From Paracoccus halophilus (lineage in GTDB: Bacteria; Pseudomonadota; Alphaproteobacteria; Rhodobacterales; Rhodobacteraceae): a stretch of 49,203 bases of DNA. Where the stretch lies: the NCBI RefSeq assembly GCF_000763905.1, contig NZ_JRKN01000026.1:1-49203 (forward strand), in the 5' to 3' direction. The number at the start of each line of letters is the position of its first letter. Within the stretch, counting starts at the first letter, position 1. Shown piece by piece: positions 42,965 to 49,203 of this stretch. The position numbers and the translations under genes are program-made. The notes below the pieces were generated by a model that searched no databases, had not been told where the DNA came from, and saw only the letters and a list, made by a program, of their open reading frames with translations.

Positions 42965-43657
42965 ATGCAGATCAGTGACGAAACCCTCATGGCGCTAGCG
43001 GATGGCGAACTGGACCCCGCCGCGGCGGGCGATATCCAGAAGGCGGTCGCGGCCGACCCCCTGCTTGCCGCGCGCTATGAGCGTTTCGTGCGCACCCGCC
43101 AGATCCTGGCCGAGGCGGCCCGCGCCCGCCCCGCCATCGGGGGCGAGGATCCGCTGGCCGCGATGATCCGCGCCGGCAGCTTGCGGCCCGCGCCGCTGTC
43201 GCAACCGGCCAACCTGAACCGCCGACCCTTGCTGGCGGCGGCGGCCTCGGTCGCGCTGGCGGTGGTCGGGCTGGGATGGTGGCTCTGGCCCGATGCCGGC
43301 CCCGCCGCGATCCCGGCGGCCGAGCTGGCGGCGCTCGAGAGCCTGCCTTCGGGCGAAACCCGGGCCCTGGAGGACGGGGCCGAACTGACCATGATCGCCT
43401 CGTTCACGACCGAGCAGGGCCAGTTCTGCCGCGAATACGAAACCTTGCGGGATGCGCGCATCCGCATCGTTCTGGCCTGCCGCGAGGCCGAGGGATGGCA
43501 GGGACGGTTCGCCGCCGTGATCGAGGGCGAACAAAGCGGCTATGTGCCCGCCTCGGGCGATGTCTCGCTTGAGGCGGCGCTGCGCGATCTTGGCGCCGGC
43601 GCGCCCCTGACCCCGGCCGAGGAAGCCTCGGCCCTGGGCATCGACGCCCGGGGCTGA
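42965..43657 (+). CDS. Membrane-anchored anti-sigma factor
   Basis: The 230-residue protein has an N-terminal cytoplasmic part beginning MQISDETLMALADGELDP, typical of alphaproteobacterial anti-sigma factors. One membrane span follows (about 88-108, LLAAAASVALAVVGLGWWLW), then a periplasmic C-terminal domain with two cysteines (GQFCREYE, RIVLACREA) that could sense redox or envelope stress. It lacks the H-x3-C-x2-C zinc motif. It sits directly after the sigma gene it is expected to hold inactive. Confidence 0.87.
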   Translation: MQISDETLMALADGELDPAAAGDIQKAVAADPLLAARYERFVRTRQILAEAARARPAIGGEDPLAAMIRAGSLRPAPLSQPANLNRRPLLAAAASVALAVVGLGWWLWPDAGPAAIPAAELAALESLPSGETRALEDGAELTMIASFTTEQGQFCREYETLRDARIRIVLACREAEGWQGRFAAVIEGEQSGYVPASGDVSLEAALRDLGAGAPLTPAEEASALGIDARG

Positions 43658-43713
43658 GCCATCGGCGGGCGACTGCCGGCCTTTGCCCTGTTTCAAGAAA
43701 TTTTCGCATTCGG

Positions 43714-43739
43714 GGAATAACTGCCGGGCCGACGCGTAA
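43714..43739 (+). promoter_or_regulatory. ECF-type promoter of the RTX-repeat gene
   Basis: GGAAT (43714-43718) and CGTAA (43735-43739) are 16 bases apart, the same elements and spacing as in the S8 protease promoter. The start codon lies 111 bases further, leaving a leader of about 100 bases. Confidence 0.65.
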
Positions 43740-43850
43740 TCGCATCGGAATTCGAAGCAGGATTTCACGGTTCCATCCCGGCCAAACCGGCAGCCGGATG
43801 CGGACAGCGATCATCCTACCCGCCGGAAGACACAGTGACGGAGCAACACC

Positions 43851-44588
43851 ATGGCGACCATTCGCGGAAATGACGACGACAACCGGATCATCGGGACCAA
43901 TGCCGCAGACCGGCTGTTCGGGCGGTCGGGCGACGACTACATCCTGGGCCGCAACGGCAATGACTATATCGATGGCGGCGAAGGCAATGACCGCATCAAT
44001 GCCGGCCACGGCCATAACCGCGTCGTCGACAGCGGCGGCAATGACAGGATCCACGCCGGTTCGGGCAATGACACGATCAATGCCGGCGAAGGCAATGACA
44101 ATATCTATGCCGGCAATGGCAACAACCGCATCAATGCCGGCGAAGGCAATGACGTGATCATCACCGGCCGCGGCGTCGACGTGATCACCGCCGGCGAAGG
44201 CAATGACAGCATCCGCGCAGGCGCCGGCAATGATGTCGTCTATGGCGGCGAGGGCGATGACCGCATCTTCGGCCAGGCCGGCAACGACCGCCTGATCGGG
44301 CACGAGGGCAATGACACGCTGTCCGGCGGCGCCGGCAACGACACGATGACCGGCGGCGAAGGCGGGGATGTGTTCATCTTTCACGGCGGCCGCGACCGGA
44401 TCACCGATTTCGAGGATGATGACGACCGGATCAACCTGCAGGCCTTTGACCGTTTCGACAGCTTCTCGGATGTGCGCGGCGCCATGCGGCAGGCCGGCGA
44501 CGATGTGGTGCTCAGCGTCGGCTCGAGCCGGCTGATCATCGAGGACACGCGCCTGAACAGCCTTGGCGCGGACGACTTCAGCTTCTGA
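43851..44588 (+). CDS. RTX-type calcium-binding repeat protein
   Basis: The 245-residue acidic protein is built of about 17 nonapeptide repeats of the G-G-x-G-N-D-x-I/L type (residues about 5-175). A C-terminal part follows with DVFIFHGGRDRITDFEDDDDRINL and DDVVLSVGSSRLIIEDTRL, the usual end of type-I-secreted RTX proteins and probably its secretion signal. There is no Sec signal. The repeats fold into a calcium-bound beta-roll outside the cell. No catalytic domain is present, so it may be structural or a matrix protein. Its ECF-type promoter matches that of the S8 protease. No type I exporter is encoded in the window. Confidence 0.9.
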   Translation: MATIRGNDDDNRIIGTNAADRLFGRSGDDYILGRNGNDYIDGGEGNDRINAGHGHNRVVDSGGNDRIHAGSGNDTINAGEGNDNIYAGNGNNRINAGEGNDVIITGRGVDVITAGEGNDSIRAGAGNDVVYGGEGDDRIFGQAGNDRLIGHEGNDTLSGGAGNDTMTGGEGGDVFIFHGGRDRITDFEDDDDRINLQAFDRFDSFSDVRGAMRQAGDDVVLSVGSSRLIIEDTRLNSLGADDFSF

Positions 44589-44625
44589 AACCCCGAGCCA
44601 GTCACAATAACGGGGAACAGCCGGG

Positions 44626-44652
44626 CGGGCGCGCATCAGTCGCGCCCGTCTT
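44626..44652 (+). terminator. Hairpin terminator after the RTX gene
   Basis: CGGGCGCG and CGCGCCCG pair as an 8-bp stem around a 7-base loop, followed by TCTT, 37 bases after the stop codon. Confidence 0.6.
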
Positions 44653-44795
44653 GGCGTTCCGGCGGGGGGCGCGGCGCGCCGGTTGCGGGTTGCGCGCGAC
44701 GCGGAAAACTGGCACAGGATCGGGCAAGGCGGCGGCATGATCCTTCGGTGCGATTCCGCGCCCCCATTTCCCATATCAGAATGACAGGTTACAGG

Positions 44796-45989
44796 ATGCG
44801 TGATCCCCTGTTCCGCATGGCCCTGCTGCTGGGCCTGCTTTCCGCCGTCGGGCCCTTTGCCATCGACATGTATCTGCCCGCGCTGCCGCAGGTCGCGACC
44901 GATCTGCGCACGACCGAGGCCATGGCGGCGCTGACATTGACCTCGTATTTCGTCGCCTTCGGCATCGCGCAGATGTTTTACGGGCCGATGGCCGACGCGG
45001 TGGGGCGCAAGATCCCGCTGCTGATCGGGGTCGCGATCTTTCTGGCGGCGACGGTCGCGGCCAGCATGGCGCCCTCGATCCAATGGCTGATCGCGGCGCG
45101 CGCCGTGCAGGGTTTCGGCGCCGCGACGCTGATGGTGGTGCCGCGCGCGGTGATCCGCGATCTGGCGACCGGCCCCGACGCGGCGCGGATGATGGCGGCG
45201 ATCATGATCGTGATCTCGGTATCGCCGATGCTGGCGCCGCTGACCGGCTCGGCGGTGATGACCATGGGCGGCTGGCGCGAGATCTTTTTCGTGCTGGCCG
45301 GCGCCGGGCTGGTCAGCCTGTTGCTGATCGTGTTCTGCCTGCCCGAGACGCTGGGCGCGCGCCATCGCCATCCGATCCGTCTGGCGGCCATGGCAAGCGG
45401 CGCGCGCAGGCTGCTGTCGGATCGCCATTTCGTCGGGCTGACGATGATCGGCGGCTTTGGCATGGCCAGCTTTTTCGTCTTTCTGGCCTCGGCCAGCTTT
45501 GTCTATACGCGGCAATACGGGCTTGGCCCGACCGGCTTTTCGCTGGCCTTCGCGGTCAATGCGATCGGCTTTTTCTCGGCCTCGCAATTCGCCGGCCGGC
45601 TGGCCGGTCGGTTCGGGATGGAGCGCGTCATCTCGCTTGCCATCACCGGCTTTGCCGCGCTGGCGCTCTTGCTGGCCGGGCTGGTTCTGGCCGGGATCGA
45701 CGCCCTGCCGGTGGTGATCGCGGGGCTGCTTGTCGCCAATGCCTGTCTGGGGCTGGTCATGCCCACGACCATGGTCATGTCGCTGGACCCGCATCCCGAC
45801 ATTGCCGGGCTGGCCTCGTCCCTGGGCGGCACGATCCAGATGCTGACCGGCGGGCTGATGATCGCCCTGACCGGGCCGTTTCTGGACAACAGCGCCGCCA
45901 CCATGGTTCCCGCCATCGCGCTTTGCGCGGCTTTTGCCTGGCTTGCGGCCGCGGCATCGCTGCCGCGCCTGCGGCTGAGCCGGGGCTGA
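44796..45989 (+). CDS. Bcr/CflA-family MFS multidrug exporter
   Basis: The 397-residue protein has twelve predicted membrane segments and Bcr/CflA signatures: SAVGPFAIDMYLPALPQVA in the first helix, QMFYGPMADAVGRKIPLL (MFS motif A) and RAVQGFGAATLMVVPRAVIRD in helix 4. It exports drugs such as bicyclomycin or chloramphenicol-like compounds, or metabolites, against protons. ATG 44781 is an alternative start five codons earlier. It stands between the RTX terminator and the betaine ABC genes and appears to be monocistronic. Confidence 0.93.
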   Translation: MRDPLFRMALLLGLLSAVGPFAIDMYLPALPQVATDLRTTEAMAALTLTSYFVAFGIAQMFYGPMADAVGRKIPLLIGVAIFLAATVAASMAPSIQWLIAARAVQGFGAATLMVVPRAVIRDLATGPDAARMMAAIMIVISVSPMLAPLTGSAVMTMGGWREIFFVLAGAGLVSLLLIVFCLPETLGARHRHPIRLAAMASGARRLLSDRHFVGLTMIGGFGMASFFVFLASASFVYTRQYGLGPTGFSLAFAVNAIGFFSASQFAGRLAGRFGMERVISLAITGFAALALLLAGLVLAGIDALPVVIAGLLVANACLGLVMPTTMVMSLDPHPDIAGLASSLGGTIQMLTGGLMIALTGPFLDNSAATMVPAIALCAAFAWLAAAASLPRLRLSRG

Positions 45990-46201
45990 ACCGGCGCCCG
46001 GCATCGGCGGATTGCCGTGCCGGGCCTTTGATTTTCCGGTCGCCGCCTGTATAGTCCGCCCCATCCCGGGGCGCTGCCCGTGCAGTGCCAGAAGTGAAAC
46101 AGGGCCGCAGAATGGCCCGCGAATCGTCCGGCGACCCGATCGTCCGGCCTGCTTCGCACGCCCCGCCATCAGGGGCAGATGAAAACTGGAGAACGTCTTT
46201 C

Positions 46202-47194
46202 ATGCGCAAGATTCTTGCTTCGACCACGCTTGCCTTTCTGGGTCTGTCGGTCCCCGCGCTGGCAGCCGAGGATTGCGGCAGGATTTCCATCGCGGAAATG
46301 AACTGGGCCTCGGCCGGGCTGGCGGCCTGGGTGGACAAGATCATCCTGGAAGAGGGTTACGGCTGCGAGGTCGCGCTGGTGGCCGGCGATACCATGCCGA
46401 CCTTTACCTCGATGAACGAAAAGGCCGAGCCCGACATGGCGCCCGAACTCTGGGTCAATGCGGTCAAGGAGCCGCTGGACATGGCCGTGGCCGAGGGGCG
46501 CATCGTCATCGCCGCGCAGATCCTGACCGATGGCGGGGTCGAGGGGATCTGGATTCCCACCTGGCTGGCCGAGAAAGAGGGGATCAGGACGCTCGAGGAC
46601 GCGCTGGCCCGGCCCGAACTGTTCCCCGGCGCCGAGGACAGCAGCAAGGGCGCCTGGTTCGGCTGCCCCTCGGGCTGGGCCTGCCAGTTGATCAACAAAA
46701 ACCAGTATATGGGCGCCAAGGCCGATGAAAAGGGCTTCGAGCTGGTCGATACCGGCTCGGCGGCGGGGCTGGACGGCTCGATCGCCCGCGCCTTCAACCG
46801 TCAGGAGGGCTGGCTGGGCTATTACTGGGCGCCGACCGCGATCCTGGGCAAATACGACATGACCCGGCTGGACCTGCAGGCGGAATTCGACCGCGAACGC
46901 TGGGACAAATGCATCGTGCAGGCGGATTGCCTTGACCCGCAGGTGACCGAATGGCCGGTGTCCGACGTCTATACCGCCGTGACGCGGGAATTCTCGGAAA
47001 AGGCCGGCCCGGCCATGGATTACGTCAAGGCGCGCGCCTGGACCAATGACACGGTGAACGCGATGCTGTCCTGGATGTCCGAGAACCAGGCCAGCAACGA
47101 GGACGGCGCCTATCGCTTCCTTGAAACCCAGGAGGAGCTCTGGACGCAATGGGTCCCGGACGAGGTCGCGGAGAAAGTCAGATCCGCGCTCTGA
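46202..47194 (+). CDS. Glycine betaine/proline-type ABC transporter, periplasmic binding protein
   Basis: The 330-residue product has a signal peptide (KILASTTLAFLGLSVPALA, cut near residue 21) followed by an OpuAC-type domain: ISIAEMNWASAGLAAWVDKIILEEGYGCEVALVAGDTMP, and the aromatic ligand-box residues W, Y and F spread through the protein (GWLGYYWAPTAILGKYD). It captures betaine, choline or a similar quaternary amine in the periplasm. The ATG with GGAGAA upstream begins the signal peptide. It heads the three-gene importer, 82 bases before the permease. Confidence 0.92.
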   Translation: MRKILASTTLAFLGLSVPALAAEDCGRISIAEMNWASAGLAAWVDKIILEEGYGCEVALVAGDTMPTFTSMNEKAEPDMAPELWVNAVKEPLDMAVAEGRIVIAAQILTDGGVEGIWIPTWLAEKEGIRTLEDALARPELFPGAEDSSKGAWFGCPSGWACQLINKNQYMGAKADEKGFELVDTGSAAGLDGSIARAFNRQEGWLGYYWAPTAILGKYDMTRLDLQAEFDRERWDKCIVQADCLDPQVTEWPVSDVYTAVTREFSEKAGPAMDYVKARAWTNDTVNAMLSWMSENQASNEDGAYRFLETQEELWTQWVPDEVAEKVRSAL

Positions 47195-47276
47195 ACCTCC
47201 GGGGACGACGCGCTTTGCCGGGCAGGGCCGCCGGGGCGGCCTTGCCCATTTCCGTTTCCGAAGGAAAGAATTTCAT

Positions 47277-48158
47277 ATGGACCTGATCCGGTTCCCGGAA
47301 ATGAGCCGTTCCGATCTGCGCGAGCTGCGCATTGCGATCGACGGCGCATTCCGCGACTTTACCCGTGCCTGGGGCGAAACGCTTGAAAGCCTGTTTTCGC
47401 CGCTGCAAACGCTTTTGACCGCCATCGAGAACCTGCTGATCGATTCGCCCTGGATCCTGGTTCTGGCGGTTCTGGCAGCGGGCATCTGGGCGCTGAGCCG
47501 CAGCTGGCGGATCGCGCTTGGCGCGGTGATCGCGCTGCTGATCGTGGGCTATTTCGGCATGTGGGAGGACACCATGCGCACCGTCGCCATGGTCGCCGTC
47601 TGCACGCTGATCGCGGTGGTTGTGGGCATCCCGGTGGGCATCCTGATGGCGCAGTCGAACCGCATGAACGCCATCGTCACGCCGATCCTCGACATGATGC
47701 AGACCATGCCCAGCTTTGTCTATCTGATCCCGGTGGTGATGATCTTCGGCCTTGGCAAGGTGCCGGGCGTGATCGCCGTGGTGATCTATGCCATCCCGCC
47801 GGTGATCCGGCTGACCAATCTGGGCATCCGCCATGTCGCCCCCGATGTGCTGGAGGCGGCCGAGGCCTTTGGCTCGGGCAGCTGGCAAAAGCTGCGCGAC
47901 GTGCAATTGCCGCTGGCGCTGCCCACCATCATGGCCGGCGTCAACCAGACCATCATGATGAGCCTGTCGATGGTCGTCGTCGCCTCGATGATCGGGGTGC
48001 GGGGGCTGGGCCAGCCGGTGCTGCAGGCGATCAACAACCAGTATTTCACCATGGGGGTGATGAACGGGCTCGCCATCGTCGCCATCGCGATCATCATGGA
48101 TCGCACCACGCAGGCCTATGGCAAGCGGCTGCAGAAACACACCGAGGCCGGCAAATGA
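47277..48158 (+). CDS. Glycine betaine/proline-type ABC transporter, permease
   Basis: The 293-residue ProW-like permease has a long N-terminal cytoplasmic part, two or three N-terminal spans, and the binding-protein-dependent permease core. This includes MMQTMPSFVYLIPVVMIFGLGKVPGVIAVVIYAIPP and the EAA loop region VLEAAEAFGSGSWQKLRDVQLPLALP that docks to the ATPase. The start follows AAGGAAAG. Its stop overlaps the ATPase start (ATGA), giving tight coupling. Confidence 0.94.
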   Translation: MDLIRFPEMSRSDLRELRIAIDGAFRDFTRAWGETLESLFSPLQTLLTAIENLLIDSPWILVLAVLAAGIWALSRSWRIALGAVIALLIVGYFGMWEDTMRTVAMVAVCTLIAVVVGIPVGILMAQSNRMNAIVTPILDMMQTMPSFVYLIPVVMIFGLGKVPGVIAVVIYAIPPVIRLTNLGIRHVAPDVLEAAEAFGSGSWQKLRDVQLPLALPTIMAGVNQTIMMSLSMVVVASMIGVRGLGQPVLQAINNQYFTMGVMNGLAIVAIAIIMDRTTQAYGKRLQKHTEAGK

Positions 48159-49201
48159 GCGATATCGAAATCCGCGATCTCTACAAGATCTTCGGCCCGG
48201 ATGCCGCCCACCATGTCGATGCCGTCAAGGCCGGTCTGGGCAAGACCGAACTGAACGAGCGTCACAACCATGTGCTGGGCCTGCAGGACATCAACCTGAC
48301 CATCCCCGAGGGCCGGATCACCGTCATCATGGGCCTGTCCGGCTCGGGCAAATCGACGCTGATCCGTCATATCAACGGGCTGATCCGGCCGACGGCGGGG
48401 CAGGTGCTTTATGACGGCGGCGACGTGGTCACCATGTCGCGCGATCAGCTGCGCGAATTCCGGCGCCGCAAAACCGCGATGGTGTTCCAGAAATTCGCCC
48501 TGCTGCCGCATCGCACGGTCCTGCGCAACACGACCTACGGGCTGGATATCCGCGGCCTTGACCGGCCCGAGGCCGAGCGGCGCGCCCGCCACTGGATCGA
48601 GCGGGTCGGGCTGAAAGGCTATGAGGAATATTATCCCAAGCAGCTGTCGGGCGGCATGCAGCAGCGCGTCGGTCTGGCCCGCGCGCTGACCAATGACGCC
48701 GAGATCCTGCTGATGGACGAGGCGTTTTCCGCGCTGGACCCGCTGATCCGGGTCGATATGCAGGGCATCCTGCTGGAACTGCAGGCGGAACTGCGCAAGA
48801 CCGTCATCTTCATCACCCATGATCTGGACGAGGCGCTGCGGCTTGGCGACAAGATCGCGATCCTGCGCGACGGCGCGATGGAGCAGATCGGCACCGGCCA
48901 GCAGATCGTGCTGAGCCCGGCGAATTCCTATGTCGCGGAATTCGTGCGCGAGGTGAATCGCGGCCGCATCATCGAGGCCGCGACCGTTGCCGGCCCGGTC
49001 CCGGACGGCGCCGCGCTGCCGCCCTTTCGGGTCAAGGCGCGGTCGAAGCTGGATCTCGTGGCGCGCCGCATGACCCGGGAGGGCGTCTCCAGCGCGCAGG
49101 TCTGCGACGTCTCGGGCAAGGTGATCGGCGTCATCGACCTGCCCGGCATCCTGGATGCCATGGTCAATCCCGCCGACGCGGCGACCGAGGCCGAGACCTG
49201 A
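48155..49201 (+). CDS. Glycine betaine/proline-type ABC transporter, ATP-binding protein
   Basis: The 348-residue ATPase has Walker A GLSGSGKST (about 60-68), Q-loop VFQKFALLPH, signature LSGGMQQRVGLARAL, Walker B EILLMDEAFSALDP and the switch His in FITHDLDE, with the ProV-type N-terminal extension. The C-terminal 80 residues form only a partial CBS-like regulatory region (KLDLVARRMTREGVSSAQVCDVSGKVIGVID). ProV CBS domains sense osmotic strength, so regulation may be altered here. The gene is complete and ends at the last bases of the window. Confidence 0.95.
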   Translation: MSDIEIRDLYKIFGPDAAHHVDAVKAGLGKTELNERHNHVLGLQDINLTIPEGRITVIMGLSGSGKSTLIRHINGLIRPTAGQVLYDGGDVVTMSRDQLREFRRRKTAMVFQKFALLPHRTVLRNTTYGLDIRGLDRPEAERRARHWIERVGLKGYEEYYPKQLSGGMQQRVGLARALTNDAEILLMDEAFSALDPLIRVDMQGILLELQAELRKTVIFITHDLDEALRLGDKIAILRDGAMEQIGTGQQIVLSPANSYVAEFVREVNRGRIIEAATVAGPVPDGAALPPFRVKARSKLDLVARRMTREGVSSAQVCDVSGKVIGVIDLPGILDAMVNPADAATEAET

Positions 49202-49203
49202 AC

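Noticed and set aside
43900..44400. Short periodic GGCAATGAC-type DNA repeats that could look like a CRISPR or tandem array
   Set aside because: The period is 27 bases or fractions of it and encodes RTX nonapeptides in frame; there are no unique spacers of constant length.
43404..46169. A 921-codon minus-strand open frame across the anti-sigma, RTX and MFS genes
   Set aside because: It is antisense to three well-supported genes and has the Arg/Gly/His/Gln-rich composition of a GC-rich shadow frame, with no domain pattern.

Overview
The window is GC-rich, densely coded DNA. It fits a chromosome or large replicon of an alphaproteobacterium of the Rhodobacterales, most likely Paracoccus or a close relative. 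This is inferred from the codon bias, an aceB-aceA pair divergent from a RamB/ScfR-type regulator (a layout I recall from Paracoccus denitrificans), and the mix of TctABC, RraA, BASS and DUF2254 genes. No species can be fixed without a search. I saw no rRNA, tRNA or CRISPR array.

Region 1 (1-10.8 kb) is an accessory catabolic island. A truncated IS256-type element at the left edge cuts off the 3' end of an Ldh-family dehydrogenase gene. To the right lie a cupin gene, a tctCBA tripartite uptake system, an FAD-linked 2-hydroxyacid dehydrogenase, a sulfatase/phosphonate monoester hydrolase and, divergently, a two-gene operon of a PrnB-like (heme dioxygenase superfamily) protein and a kynureninase-like PLP enzyme. 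A FadR-type GntR regulator closes the block. A near-identical motif, AACTGAAATATCA with a TGA-N4-TCA core, sits in four intergenic regions: before the cupin gene, before tctC, in the sulfatase/PrnB divergent gap and before gntR itself. This suggests one regulon for uptake and oxidation of an unknown, perhaps sulfated and aromatic or amino, substrate. It is the best candidate here for an undescribed system.

Region 2 (10.9-18 kb) holds an orphan nucleotidyltransferase-fold gene, a secreted arylsulfatase divergent from an octaheme cytochrome c with a helical-repeat tail, a DUF2254 membrane protein, and a small Cys-rich protein. The small gene is preceded by an unusual leader with three spaced 13-mer repeats, a palindrome and CAGCCAG repeats.

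Region 3 (18-29 kb) is central metabolism and transport: the glyoxylate shunt (aceB, aceA) with its regulator, an MDR-family reductase, a Pit phosphate transporter behind a Pho-box-like repeat, RraA plus an aminotransferase, and a BASS transporter. Region 4 (28.8-34 kb) is the class Ib ribonucleotide reductase operon nrdHIEF and two small membrane-protein genes. Region 5 (34-41 kb) has a DbpA-type RNA helicase, a LysR regulator divergent from a sugar-acid dehydratase and sugar dehydrogenase (oxidative arabinose/galactose route), and an asparaginase.

Region 6 (41-44.7 kb) is an ECF sigma/anti-sigma pair between a secreted subtilase and an RTX-repeat protein. Both effector genes carry an identical GGAAT-N16-CGTAA promoter, which points to a small envelope or secretion regulon. 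Region 7 (44.8-49.2 kb) has a Bcr/CflA drug exporter and a complete glycine betaine/proline ABC importer (binding protein, permease, ATPase).
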